Below are positions 1 to 7,379 of a stretch of DNA of 9,866 bases, piece after piece (within the stretch, counting starts at the first letter, position 1; each line of letters begins with the position of its first letter). Position numbers and translations under genes: made by a program. The notes below the pieces were generated by a model, which worked only from the letters and a program-made list of their open reading frames with translations, had not been told where the DNA came from and ran no database searches. Location: NCBI GenBank assembly GCA_937874455.1, contig CALNBE010000282.1, forward strand, positions 1-9,866, written 5' to 3'. Origin of the DNA: an uncultured Opitutia bacterium (GTDB taxonomy: Bacteria > Verrucomicrobiota > Verrucomicrobiia > Opitutales > UBA953).

Positions 1-527
1 GCCAGTTGCTCACCGAGTCCGCGGAGGAAATGCCGACTGTGCGCGCAGGAAAAATTGTGGCTGATCCGGCGCGGGATTTGCTGAAGATCGTCGTGGTGAA
101 CCGCTATTTCTCCGCGCCCGTGGCGGTGGGCTTCATTCGCAATTTCGGACTGCAAGGGGAGAGTGCCCTGGCGTCGAGCGTCGCGCACGACTCGCACAAC
201 ATCGTGGCCGTGGGAACCGACGACGCGACCCTGTGCGCGGCGGTAAACGCGGTGATCGCGGAGCGCGGCGGCTTGAGCGCGGTGGTGGGCGGACGAAAGG
301 AAGTTTTGCCCCTGCCCATTGCCGGGTTGATGAATCCCGGCGACTGTGAAACCGTCGGCGCGGCGTTCGAGCGGCTGACCCGGCTGGCGAAGGAAGCCGG
401 GTGCCCGTTGCGCTCGCCCTTCATGACCCTCTCGTTCATGGCGCTGCTGGTGATTCCCCGGCTGAAGCTCGGGGACAAAGGGTTGTTTGACGCGGTTCCC
501 TTTGCGCCTGTGCCGTTGGTGGTGTAG
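1..527 (+). CDS. ade: Adenine deaminase, C-terminal part (5' end outside window)
   Basis: Adenine deaminase converts adenine to hypoxanthine and ammonia in purine salvage, in the cytoplasm. The frame is open from base 3 and ends at TAG 525-527, giving about 174 residues of a protein that is normally about 550-600 residues long. What is visible matches the C-terminal domain of the family: VAHDSHNIVAVGTDD, LPLPIAGLM, and near the end PFMTLSFMALLVIPRLKLGDKGLFD, here split as PFMTLSFMALLVIP followed by LKLGDKGLFD. The metal-binding amidohydrolase barrel lies upstream and cannot be inspected, so catalytic competence is not shown. A TTG at base 6 is only the first in-frame start-like codon and not the real start. 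The next gene follows within 50 bases on the same strand, so co-transcription is possible. The family call is confident. Confidence 0.9.
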   Translation, partial: QLLTESAEEMPTVRAGKIVADPARDLLKIVVVNRYFSAPVAVGFIRNFGLQGESALASSVAHDSHNIVAVGTDDATLCAAVNAVIAERGGLSAVVGGRKEVLPLPIAGLMNPGDCETVGAAFERLTRLAKEAGCPLRSPFMTLSFMALLVIPRLKLGDKGLFDAVPFAPVPLVV

Positions 528-574
528 GCGCATTGGGCGTTGAGTTCGGAGGAAATTGTCTTTGCGTGGCGGTT

Positions 575-1840
575 ATGCCTGCGGACGAAATTTTTCCCCT
601 GATCACCCCGGAAAACGGTTGGGTGCTGCTGGCGACCGCCTGCGCGGGCGGATTCGTCGGCCTGGTCAAGCAATGGCGCGAAGGGGAAAGCTCGGTGGCC
701 GGGATGCGGACTTTTTCGCTGTGGGCGGTGCTCGGGTATGTGTCGGCGCACATGAACCAGTTGGTGCCGGGAATTTTGCTGGCGACCTTTGGGTTGATGG
801 GCGCGGGCGTGGTGGTGTTTTCCCTGCATAAAAAGGCGGAGGAACACATGGGGCTGACCACGCTGGCGGCGGCCTTGCTGATGTTTTTAATGGGCGTGCT
901 GATGGGGTTTGGGCAGCGCGAGTATGCGCTGACCATCGGCATCCTAGTCGCGGGAACGATTGGCCTGCGCAGTGTGACGCACCGCTGGAGCAGTTTGCTG
1001 ACGGAAACGGATGTGAAGGCCGCGCTGCAGTTCGCCTTTTTGACCGGGGTGATTTTGCCGCTGGTGCCGAACAAGATCGTGTGGGGCGCGTTCAATCCCT
1101 ATGATACTTGGCGGATGGTGATGCTGATCTCGGGGGTAAACCTGCTGGGCTACGTGGCGATGCGCCTGCTCGGGGCGCGGGCGGGGTTGCCGATCACGGG
1201 CATCGTGGGCGGGCTGGCATCGAGCACTGCGGTGACCATTTCCTTCAGTCGGCGGAGCAAATTTGATGCGCCGAACGCGGTGGCTTGCGCGCAGGCAATT
1301 TTGCTGGCCAGCCAGTCGATGTTTGCCCGGGTGTGGCTGGTGGTTTTTGCGTTGAGCCCGGAGTTTGCCTGGAAGCTTTTCCCCGCGTTTTTACTGGTGA
1401 CGCTCACCGGGCTGATCGTGCCCGCGTGGCTGATCTGGCGGATTCCCAAGCAGAACGAGACGGAGGTGCCCGCGGTGAAAAATCCGCTGAGCCTGGGCAT
1501 GGCAGTGAAATTCGGTCTGCTCTACGCGGCCTTGGTTTTCCTGATCGAGCAGACGAAGGAGGCCGCGCACTCGGCGGCCTTCCTTGGCATCAGTTTTTTG
1601 TCCGGCACGCTGACGATGGACGCCATTTCGGTGTCGCTGGCCAACAGCATTGCGGAGGATGGCAGCGGCATCCTGCTGGCGGCGGCGGGGGTTTTGATGG
1701 CGATGACCAGTAATACGATCGTGAAGATGGGCATTGCCCTGTGCCTGGGAAACGGCGTGCTGCGCAAATGGGTGAGCATCGGCTCGGTGGTGACGTTGGC
1801 CAGTATCGGGGCGGGCTGGGGACTGACCTTGGTTTTTTGA
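575..1840 (+). CDS. MgtC/SapB-DUF4010 family polytopic inner-membrane protein
   Basis: This is a 421-aa, very hydrophobic protein with about a dozen predicted membrane helices. The N-terminal third has the MgtC/SapB-like pattern of a glycine-rich first helix and a charged loop (GGFVGLVKQWRE, residues about 24-35) followed by GMRTFSLWAVLGY. The C-terminal two thirds match DUF4010: LPLVPNK, then FNPYDTWRMVMLISGVNLLGY, here seen as FNPYDTWRMV and ISGVNLLGY, then RLLGARAGLPITGIVGGLAS and SSTAVTISFSRRSK. Members are often annotated as Mg2+-related or as a putative membrane protein; the transported or sensed substrate is not established. ATG 575 is chosen as the start. In-frame GTG 566 and TTG 533 are alternatives, and GGAGGA at 548-553 is 12 nt before GTG 566 but 21 nt before ATG 575, so the GTG start is a real possibility. 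The gene lies 47 nt after the adenine deaminase stop and may be read with it. Confidence 0.82.
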   Translation: MPADEIFPLITPENGWVLLATACAGGFVGLVKQWREGESSVAGMRTFSLWAVLGYVSAHMNQLVPGILLATFGLMGAGVVVFSLHKKAEEHMGLTTLAAALLMFLMGVLMGFGQREYALTIGILVAGTIGLRSVTHRWSSLLTETDVKAALQFAFLTGVILPLVPNKIVWGAFNPYDTWRMVMLISGVNLLGYVAMRLLGARAGLPITGIVGGLASSTAVTISFSRRSKFDAPNAVACAQAILLASQSMFARVWLVVFALSPEFAWKLFPAFLLVTLTGLIVPAWLIWRIPKQNETEVPAVKNPLSLGMAVKFGLLYAALVFLIEQTKEAAHSAAFLGISFLSGTLTMDAISVSLANSIAEDGSGILLAAAGVLMAMTSNTIVKMGIALCLGNGVLRKWVSIGSVVTLASIGAGWGLTLVF

Positions 1841-1865
1841 TCCCCGGAGCAAGGTTCTTACCGGG

Positions 1866-1894
1866 TTGACATTGCGAAGTCGGGCGGCTTTATC
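1866..1894 (+). promoter_or_regulatory. Candidate sigma70-type promoter for the KAS/ACP pair
   Basis: A perfect -35 hexamer TTGACA (1866-1871) is followed after 17 nt by a weak -10, TTTATC (1889-1894), in the 66-bp gap before the ketoacyl synthase gene. If used, transcription would begin near 1901, only about 6 nt before ATG 1907, so the message would be almost leaderless. This agrees with the absence of a Shine-Dalgarno sequence there. Only the -35 box is strong, so the call is moderate. Confidence 0.45.
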
Positions 1895-1906
1895 TCCGCG
1901 TTTTTC

Positions 1907-3145
1907 ATGGCGAATCTTCCCCGTATCGTAATCACCGGAATCGGTCTCACCGCGCCCAACGGAAACTCTTTGCAGGAGTTCCGCGCGAACTTGGTGGCGG
2001 GTGTGGCACGAATTGCGGAAATTGACGTGCGCTACATGGGTCGGCATCCTGCTGGCGTTTGTGATTTTGAGGCAACACGTTACCAAAAAAGAAAAGAGCT
2101 GCGCAACGGTACCCGGGCCGGCAGCGTGGCCATTTACTGCGCGCAGGAAGCGGTGAAAGATGCTGGGATTGCGTGGGATGCGGTGGACCGGGCGCGGGTC
2201 GGCGTTTACGTCGGCACCACCGAGCACGGCAACGTGGAGACGGAGAACGAGATTTATAACATTTCCCAGTTCAACTACGACACCAAGTTCTGGACGCACC
2301 ATCACAACCCGCGCACCGTGGCGAACAACCCGGCGGGCGAAGTGACGATGAACATGGGCATCACCGGCCCACATTACACCATCGGCGCGGCTTGCGCGGC
2401 GGGTAATGCCGGACTGATCCAGGCGGCGCAAATGTTGCAACTTGGCGAGGTGGACTTGGCGTTGGCGGGCGGCGTTTCCGAGTCGATTCACACCTTCGGG
2501 ATTTTCGCCGGGTTCAAAAATCAAGGCGCGCTGGCGCATCATGCCGACCCGAACAAGGCCTCGCGTCCCTTCGACTGCGACCGCAACGGCATTGTCATCT
2601 CCGAAGGCGGCGCGCTTTACACGCTGGAGCGTCTGGAGGACGCGCAAAAACGCGGAGCGAAAATTTACGCGGAAATTTACGGCTGGTGCATCAATTCCGA
2701 CGCCACGGACGCCGTGCTGCCGAATCCCGACCGGCAGGCCGAGTGCATTGAAATTGCTTTGCGCCGCGCCGGGTTGCGTCCGCAGGACATTCATCTGGTC
2801 AGCACCCACGCGACCGCGACTCCGCTGGGGGATCGCCAGGAGTGCGAAGCGCTGCGGAAGGTTTTCGCCGACTGCCCGGACACTTACATCAACAACACCA
2901 AGAGCTACATCGGCCACTGCATGGGGGCGGCGGGCGCGCTGGAGCTGGCAGGAAATTTGCCCTCGCTGGTGGACGGCATCGTGCACCCGACGATCAATGT
3001 GGACAAGCTGGAACCGGAGTGCGAGATGCCGGGGCTGGTGCTGAATCAGGCAAAACACGTTGACCGGGTGGACACGATCCTCAACAACTCTTTTGGCATG
3101 CTGGGCATCAACTCGGTGCTCATCGTCGGAAAGCTTCGGAGCTGA
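1907..3145 (+). CDS. Beta-ketoacyl-ACP synthase (KAS II/FabF-like)
   Basis: This is a 412-aa thiolase-fold condensing enzyme that should join an acyl thioester to malonyl-ACP by decarboxylative Claisen condensation in the cytoplasm. The Cys-His-His triad is visible: Cys163 in GAACAAGNAGL, His301 in STHATATPLGD, and His337 in NNTKSYIGHCMGAAGALE, with the conserved Lys332 before the second His. The C-terminal NNSFGMLGINS (393-403) is the usual glycine-rich active-site loop. Length is typical of FabF (about 410). Two flanks are unusual: THATATP replaces the common AHGT(S/G)TP, and NPRTVANNPAGEVTMNMG precedes the nucleophile. This points to a divergent subfamily rather than the housekeeping FabF. 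An ACP gene starts 55 nt downstream and probably supplies its partner. No SD is seen before ATG 1907; the preceding bases are CGTTTTTC. The acyl substrate and product (normal fatty acid or specialised lipid) cannot be told from sequence. Confidence 0.9.
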   Translation: MANLPRIVITGIGLTAPNGNSLQEFRANLVAGVARIAEIDVRYMGRHPAGVCDFEATRYQKRKELRNGTRAGSVAIYCAQEAVKDAGIAWDAVDRARVGVYVGTTEHGNVETENEIYNISQFNYDTKFWTHHHNPRTVANNPAGEVTMNMGITGPHYTIGAACAAGNAGLIQAAQMLQLGEVDLALAGGVSESIHTFGIFAGFKNQGALAHHADPNKASRPFDCDRNGIVISEGGALYTLERLEDAQKRGAKIYAEIYGWCINSDATDAVLPNPDRQAECIEIALRRAGLRPQDIHLVSTHATATPLGDRQECEALRKVFADCPDTYINNTKSYIGHCMGAAGALELAGNLPSLVDGIVHPTINVDKLEPECEMPGLVLNQAKHVDRVDTILNNSFGMLGINSVLIVGKLRS

Positions 3146-3200
3146 TCCGGGCATTCCCGCATTTTTTAAACCTAAACCATATACAACCAGAAATCCGCAC

Positions 3201-3458
3201 ATGACCAAGGAACAGGTGCATCAGATCGTCCTCGACATTATTGCCGAAATCGCGCCGGACGAAGACCTCAGCAACGTGAAACCCGATGTTCGCCTTCGCG
3301 ACCAGCTCAGCCTCGATTCGATGGACTTCCTCGACATCGTGATGGAGTTGCGCAAACAGCATGGCATTGAAGTGCCGGAAGCCGATTACCCGCAGTTGGC
3401 CTCGCTGGAAAGCTGCGGAGAATACCTCCTGCCGAAGTTTCAAGCCAAGGGCCAGTAA
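3201..3458 (+). CDS. Acyl carrier protein
   Basis: This 85-aa acidic four-helix protein carries acyl intermediates on a 4'-phosphopantetheine arm. The attachment site is Ser40 in LSLDSMDFLDIV, the DS(L/M) motif at the start of helix II. The family order is intact: helix I (residues about 4-17), an acidic loop with DEDLSNVKPDVRLRDQL, helix II around 40-54, then HGIEVPEADYPQLAS and a C-terminal helix. Length is in the usual range (75-90). The frame is open further upstream to 3060, but that part overlaps the 3' end of the ketoacyl synthase gene in another frame and is not ACP-like, so ATG 3201 is the start. No SD is apparent before it. The gene lies 55 nt after the ketoacyl synthase and is followed by a strong terminator, so the two form a two-gene unit. 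The KAS-then-ACP order and the divergent KAS suggest a dedicated ACP rather than the housekeeping AcpP. Confidence 0.9.
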   Translation: MTKEQVHQIVLDIIAEIAPDEDLSNVKPDVRLRDQLSLDSMDFLDIVMELRKQHGIEVPEADYPQLASLESCGEYLLPKFQAKGQ

Positions 3459-3485
3459 CGGACGCGGAGGAAATCCGTTGTCACG

Positions 3486-3516
3486 CAAAACCCGCCGCAT
3501 CCCGTGGCGGGTTTTG
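3486..3516 (+). terminator. Rho-independent terminator after the ACP gene
   Basis: CAAAACCCGCC (3486-3496) is exactly complementary to GGCGGGTTTTG (3506-3516). Two more inner pairs (G-T, C-G) leave a 5-nt loop. The descending arm ends in TTTTG followed by TGTTTT. It starts 27 nt after the ACP stop and should end the KAS-ACP transcript. The A tract on the other side makes weak bidirectional use possible. Confidence 0.85.
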
Positions 3517-3738
3517 TGTTTTGGGAATTTCCTTTGCGGCGCGAAAGCTCCGCGGGGCGGAGGCGTACCGGCAAGATTGTGTTTTCAAAGGCGGAGGAAC
3601 CTGCTAAGCCATCAGCACGCTGAGAGAATCTCATAGCGGTTAGCAGCGTTTTTACTGAAACGGTGGAGAGGTGGTTTTTCCCGTTTACTTTAAAAACATG
3701 CCAACAATCATCCTAACCTGCATTTTATCAACACACTC

Positions 3739-4740
3739 ATGACAACCAAGAAACCCATTCGCGTGGCCGTCACCGGCGCCGCCGGCCAGATCGGCTATTC
3801 ACTGCTTTTCCGTATTGCTTCGGGATCCGTTTTCGGGCCCGACCAGCCCGTCGCTCTGAACCTCATCGAAATTGAGCCGGGCATGAAGGCCCTCAAGGGC
3901 GTGGTGATGGAGCTGGAGGATTGCGCATTCCCTTTGCTCGCCGACATCGTGCAAACCAGCGACCTTAAGGTCGGTTTTAAAGACGCCAACTGGGCGCTGC
4001 TGGTCGGTTCCGTGCCGCGCAAACAGGGCATGGAGCGCAAGGACCTGCTCGGCATCAACGGCAAGATCTTCGTCGGACAGGGCAAGGCCATTGCCGAAAA
4101 CGCCGCCAAGGATGTGCGCGTGCTGGTGGTCGGCAACCCCTGCAATACCAATTGCCTGATCGCTCTGCGCCACGCCGCCGGCGTGCCCGAGGATCGCTTC
4201 TTTGCGATGACCCGCCTGGACGAAAACCGCGGCAAGAGCCAGCTCGCGACCAAGGCCGGCGTGCACAACACCGACGTGACCAACCTGGCCATCTTCGGCA
4301 ACCACTCCTCGACCCAGTATCCGGATTTCTATAACGCCAAGATCAACGGCAAGCCCGTGACCGAGGTGATCACCGACGAGACTTGGTTGAAGGAAACCTT
4401 CATCGCCTCCGTGCAAAAGCGCGGCGCGGCGATCATCGATGCCCGTGGTGCCTCCTCCGCCGCCTCCGCTGCCAATGCCGCGTGCGACACCGTGCGCTCG
4501 CTGGTGACGCCGACGCCGGAGGGCGACTGGCACAGCGTGGCTGTGCTCTCCAAAGGCGAATACGGCACGGTGCCGGGCTTGATGACTGGTCTGCCGATCC
4601 GCACCAAGGCCGACGGCTCTTGGGAAGTGGTGCAGGGCCTGCAACTGAATGACTTCTCCAAACAAAAAATTGCCACCACTGTGAACGAGCTGCGCGAAGA
4701 GCGCGACACGGCGGCGGAAGTGTTGGGTGTGAAGCTCTGA
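3739..4740 (+). CDS. mdh: Malate dehydrogenase
   Basis: This cytoplasmic enzyme interconverts malate and oxaloacetate with NAD(H) in the TCA cycle. The 333-aa length fits the LDH-like MDH type 2 group. The Rossmann fold opens with VTGAAGQIGYSLLFRIASG (11-29). IEIEPGMKALKGVVMELEDC follows the nucleotide-binding strand, where Glu43/Glu45 favour NAD over NADP. Substrate-binding arginines are seen at Arg94 and Arg100 in VPRKQGMER and Arg164 in RLDENR. Catalytic His189 is in IFGNHSSTQYPD, with Asp161 as its likely partner. The C-terminal half has KGEYGTVPGLMTGLPI. Nothing is missing. ATG 3739 gives the expected N-terminus, but no Shine-Dalgarno sequence precedes it. The gene stands alone between the ACP terminator and the bidirectional terminator shared with leuA, so it is probably monocistronic. 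The 222 bases between the ACP terminator and this start hold no gene or convincing promoter that I can support. Confidence 0.96.
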   Translation: MTTKKPIRVAVTGAAGQIGYSLLFRIASGSVFGPDQPVALNLIEIEPGMKALKGVVMELEDCAFPLLADIVQTSDLKVGFKDANWALLVGSVPRKQGMERKDLLGINGKIFVGQGKAIAENAAKDVRVLVVGNPCNTNCLIALRHAAGVPEDRFFAMTRLDENRGKSQLATKAGVHNTDVTNLAIFGNHSSTQYPDFYNAKINGKPVTEVITDETWLKETFIASVQKRGAAIIDARGASSAASAANAACDTVRSLVTPTPEGDWHSVAVLSKGEYGTVPGLMTGLPIRTKADGSWEVVQGLQLNDFSKQKIATTVNELREERDTAAEVLGVKL

Positions 4741-4760
4741 GGCTTTTCCTCCCCGAACGC

Positions 4761-4792
4761 AAAAAGGCCCGGCAGCAATGCCGGGCTTTTTT
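4761..4792. terminator. Bidirectional terminator between mdh and leuA
   Basis: GCCCGGCA (4767-4774) and TGCCGGGC (4779-4786) form an 8-bp perfect stem closed by a GCAA tetraloop (GNRA class). It is flanked by AAAAAG on the left and TTTTTT on the right, which extend the stem. Read on either strand it is a GC hairpin followed by a U tract, so it can stop both mdh (ending 4740) and the converging leuA (ending 4843). Confidence 0.92.
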
Positions 4793-4842
4793 GCATTTCC
4801 TCCGCGCCGAGCGGCACCAAGGAAATTTTCTGGCGGAGGAAT

Positions 4843-6522
4843 TTACTTCGCCGTCTGGGCGCGGTTGAAGGCGCTGACGAAGGCGTAGAGTCCGGCCATC
4901 TCAATGCTGGAATCGATGCCGCAGCCCCAGAAGATTTTTTTGTCGGCATCGCGCTCGATGGCGACGTAGGCGGCGGAATCGGTGGCGGAACCCGCGCCGA
5001 TGGCGTGGGAGCGATAGTCGCGCAGGCGGAAATTTTTCCAGCCTTGGGAGTCAACTGCGTGGACAAAGGCGTTGATCGGCCCGTTGCCGAGACCCTGAAT
5101 GATGTGCTCCTGGCCGTGGAACTGCACCTTGGCGACAATGGCCAGCGTGTGCTCCTTGCCATTCACCGCTTGGTCCTCGAAGGATTCGACGGTGAGCGGC
5201 GCATCCAGATTGACGAAGCACTCTCGGAAATGGTCGTAAATTTCCTTTGGCGAAAGATCACTTTGTTTTTTGTCAGCGATGGCGTTGATGACATCGCCCA
5301 CCTGCGGGTGCATGGCCTTGGGCAGGTCCAGCCCGAACTCGCGGTCGAGCACGTAGGCCACGCCGCCCTTGCCGCTTTGGGAGTTGATACGGATGATCGC
5401 CTCGTAGTTGCAGCCGATGTCCTGCGGGTCGATGGTCAGGTAGGGGACGCCCCAGAGCGGGTCGTTGGGATTTTTTTCCCGCAAATCCATGCCCTTTTTG
5501 ATCGCGTCTTGGTGGGAGCCGGAAAAGGCGGTGAATACCAGCTGGCCCGCATAGGGATGACGCTCGTGGACCGTCATGCGGGTGCAGCGTTCGTAAACCT
5601 GCCGCACCGCGTTGATGTCGTCGAATTTCAACCGGGGATCGACGCCGTGGGCATACATGTTGAGCGCGACGTTGACGATGTCGAGGTTGCCGGTGCGCTC
5701 GCCGTTGCCGAAGAGCGTGCCCTCGACCCGTTGCGCACCCGCCATCAGGCCCAGTTCGGTGGCGGCGACGCCGGTGCCGCGGTCGTTGTGCGTGTGGAGG
5801 GAGATGATGGCCTTGTCGCGTTCCTTCAGGTTGCGGCAGAACCATTCAATCTGGTCGGCGTAAACATTGGGCGTCGTCCACTGCACGGTCTCCGGCAGGT
5901 TGAGGATGATGGGGTCGGCGGCGGACGGCTCCCAGATGTTCATGACCGCCTCGCAGACTTCGAGGGAGAAATCGACCTCGGTGTCGGAGAAACTTTCGGG
6001 GGAGTATTCCAGCCGCATGCCCGGCAGATGGTGGGCGAGGGATTTCACCAAAGTCGCGGCGTCGGTGGCGATTTTTTTGATGTCCTGCTTGCTGGCGTTG
6101 CCGAAGGTGACGCGGCGCTGGAGCGGCGAGGTGCTGTTGTAAATGTGAACAATCGGTTTCTTCGCGCCTTTGAGCGCCTCGAAGGTGCGCATGACCAAGT
6201 GCTCGCGACACTGGACCAGTACCTGCACGGAGACGTCGTCAGGAATCAGTTTTTTTTCGATCAGCTCGCGGCAAAAGGCGAACTCGGTGTCGCTGGCGGA
6301 GGGAAACCCGATCTCGATTTCCTTGAAGCCCACTTCGACGAGAAGCTGGAACATTTCCAATTTTTCCCGGATGTTCATCGGAATCGCCAGCGCCTGGTTG
6401 CCGTCGCGCAAATCGACGCTGCACCAGATAGGCGGCTGAGTGATGGTTTGGGACGGCCACTGGCGGTCGGGCAAAGGAATGATCGGAAACGGACGGTATT
6501 TGCTGATGGGTGCGCGTTGCAT
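4843..6522 (-). CDS. leuA: 2-isopropylmalate synthase, long (about 560-aa) type
   Basis: LeuA condenses acetyl-CoA with 2-oxoisovalerate to 2-isopropylmalate, the first committed step of leucine synthesis. The 559-aa protein has the N-terminal pattern of the long bacterial/fungal type: IWCSVDLRDGNQAL (32-45) with the catalytic Arg39 and metal ligand Asp40. The HMGL-like TIM barrel follows, with LHTHNDRGTG (242-251) giving metal ligands His243 and His245, and FGNGERTGN (271-279). SQSGKGGVAYVL (381-392) marks the linker. The last about 125 residues form the LeuA dimer/leucine-feedback domain, with QGLGNGPINAFVHAV and YRSHAIGAGSATDSAAYVAI. Codons are open upstream to 6705, but that extension is cysteine-rich and not LeuA-like, so ATG at 6522-6520 (MQRAPISKYRPFP) is the start, as in relatives. 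No SD precedes it; the bases before the ATG read CGTTTTTCCC. Leucine feedback inhibition is expected from the C-terminal domain. Confidence 0.96.
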   Translation of the reverse strand: MQRAPISKYRPFPIIPLPDRQWPSQTITQPPIWCSVDLRDGNQALAIPMNIREKLEMFQLLVEVGFKEIEIGFPSASDTEFAFCRELIEKKLIPDDVSVQVLVQCREHLVMRTFEALKGAKKPIVHIYNSTSPLQRRVTFGNASKQDIKKIATDAATLVKSLAHHLPGMRLEYSPESFSDTEVDFSLEVCEAVMNIWEPSAADPIILNLPETVQWTTPNVYADQIEWFCRNLKERDKAIISLHTHNDRGTGVAATELGLMAGAQRVEGTLFGNGERTGNLDIVNVALNMYAHGVDPRLKFDDINAVRQVYERCTRMTVHERHPYAGQLVFTAFSGSHQDAIKKGMDLREKNPNDPLWGVPYLTIDPQDIGCNYEAIIRINSQSGKGGVAYVLDREFGLDLPKAMHPQVGDVINAIADKKQSDLSPKEIYDHFRECFVNLDAPLTVESFEDQAVNGKEHTLAIVAKVQFHGQEHIIQGLGNGPINAFVHAVDSQGWKNFRLRDYRSHAIGAGSATDSAAYVAIERDADKKIFWGCGIDSSIEMAGLYAFVSAFNRAQTAK

Positions 6523-6806
6523 GGGAAAAACGTTGGTTGAAGAGGAAATGCCCGCGACGGGGCGGAGAAAATTGGAACTGCTTGGGCGAAGTGAAAATCG
6601 GCACTCGCAACCGAATGAATTAGTATGCTCCCCCCGCAGGGAGCAGCAGAAGCAAATCAGCAAAATATGTGGCCAACGATGCCATGAAAAAGGAGAGCAT
6701 GACACGCATGCGAGCCTGCGGAGTCAAGACGAAGCTCAGGCGCGGCAGAAAAATTTACGGAGGAAAGAACCGCCATCCCTCCAGCGTAACCCCATTGACA
6801 ATAGGA
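6523..6806. other. leuA upstream region with one hairpin, no gene
   Basis: These 284 bp hold the 5' side of leuA (minus strand) and the edge of the repeat region. A perfect 7-bp inverted repeat, TGCTCCC (6626-6632) and GGGAGCA (6639-6645), lies about 105 bp before the leuA start. On the minus strand it is followed directly by ATACTAAT, a loose -10-like sequence without a good -35. I found no leader peptide rich in leucine codons and no T-box pattern, so attenuation is not supported. A TTGACA at 6795-6800 on the plus strand has no matching -10. I see no coding gene here. Confidence 0.5.
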
Positions 6807-6972
6807 AAAATGGCTTGAAAAGGCAAGGCAGGGGTGTCATTCAGTTGTTGTTTTTCTTTAACCGTCCCCGCAAAGGAAATTTCCATTTTGCTAACCCCTT
6901 GAAGATCATGCCATCCTTAAACCCAAGCCGTTTTTCTTGCCCCCGATATCAACCTGGCACCGTTTCGCGGCC
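6807..6972 (+). repeat. Long interspersed repeat, copy A (about 165 bp)
   Basis: This stretch matches 9321-9486 over its whole length with scattered mismatches and small indels. Shared blocks include CTTGAAAAGGCA, GTGTCATTCAGTTGTTGTTT, CGCAAAGGAAATTT, TAACCCCTTGAA and CCAAGCCGTTTTTC (one base differs in the other copy). It ends with a 22-bp tip (6951-6972, core CCTGGCACCGTTTCG) that is identical in both full copies. The tip also recurs in reverse orientation at 8615-8636, 8975-8996, 9022-9043 and 9230-9251. The arrangement, together with the RAYT-like stub at 9088, suggests an end of a REP/RAYT-type element. Copy A marks the point where composition turns AT-rich. Confidence 0.85.
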
Positions 6973-6985
6973 TTATGCTCATGCG

Positions 6986-7369
6986 ATGAGAGCTGATCGC
7001 CTTGATCGTGGTTTTGATAGCAAGGGAAAGCCAGATTTTATTCCATATAGTAATACGCGAACAGATAGGTGGTGGCGAGGAGATCCTGGGACGGTTACTG
7101 GAGATCCTTCTAGTATAGAGAACATAATTATGGGTGATAGGTCTAATGGTGATACTAGAGCCATCGTTCCAACTTCTTGGGGGGGGATTTGGAATGTTGG
7201 TGAACATGGAACATGGCTCACTGATCCAGCTTTTGATGATAATGGAGGAACGGATCGTGCTAAAAGGGCACGAACTTGGACAGCAAGTCAGCTTAGTAAT
7301 TTTGTTCCAATGTGGATAGCGAAGTGCTGTGTCTCTAACGGAAAAATTCGTGCTCGGGTTAACTTTTAA
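6986..7369 (+). CDS. Hypothetical protein, 127 aa, aspartate- and tryptophan-rich
   Basis: I do not recognise this protein. From ATG 6986 it has 127 residues with no signal peptide or membrane helix, many Asp, Gly and Arg, and six tryptophans, including RTDRWWRGDPGT (25-36) and SWGGIWNVGEHGTWL (64-78). It ends in SNGKIRARVNF. The codons fall in a regular coding-like pattern (many GAT, GGT, GCT, AAT), unlike the leuA side, which supports this frame over the overlapping ones. The frame is open far upstream through repeat copy A, and ATG 6908 inside the repeat (giving MPSLNPSRF) is an alternative start. The gene may therefore be a fragment whose original 5' end was replaced by the repeat. The lipoprotein gene begins 10 nt after its stop, so the pair is probably co-translated. 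No SD is seen. An effector with a partner lipoprotein is one possibility, but nothing in the residues proves it. Confidence 0.55.
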   Translation: MRADRLDRGFDSKGKPDFIPYSNTRTDRWWRGDPGTVTGDPSSIENIIMGDRSNGDTRAIVPTSWGGIWNVGEHGTWLTDPAFDDNGGTDRAKRARTWTASQLSNFVPMWIAKCCVSNGKIRARVNF

Positions 7370-7379
7370 AAATAATAAA

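Noticed and set aside
1391..3208. Antisense open frame of 605 codons over the KAS gene
   Set aside because: It is rich in Arg, His and Ala in the way antisense frames of GC-rich genes are, lacks any family motif, and overlaps a gene with a complete catalytic triad.
3799..5162. Minus-strand frames over mdh (288 and 277 codons)
   Set aside because: They overlap a full malate dehydrogenase and show only composition-driven residues.
5005..6540. Plus-strand open frame of 511 codons over leuA
   Set aside because: It is the mirror of leuA codons, with a low-complexity Asp/Val/Gly pattern and no recognisable domain, while leuA on the other strand is complete.
6626..6645. Leucine attenuator before leuA
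   Set aside because: There is a 7-bp hairpin, but no leucine-rich leader peptide or U tract accompanies it on the minus strand.
6523..6705. 61-codon N-terminal extension of leuA
   Set aside because: The residues are Cys- and Ser-rich and unlike LeuA. The family N-terminus begins at MQRAPISKYRPFP.
6795..6823. Promoter from TTGACA at 6795
   Set aside because: No -10 element at 16-19 nt spacing.
6440..6985. Plus-strand extension of the 127-aa gene back to 6440
   Set aside because: It would run antisense to leuA's start and through repeat copy A, and shows no conserved content.
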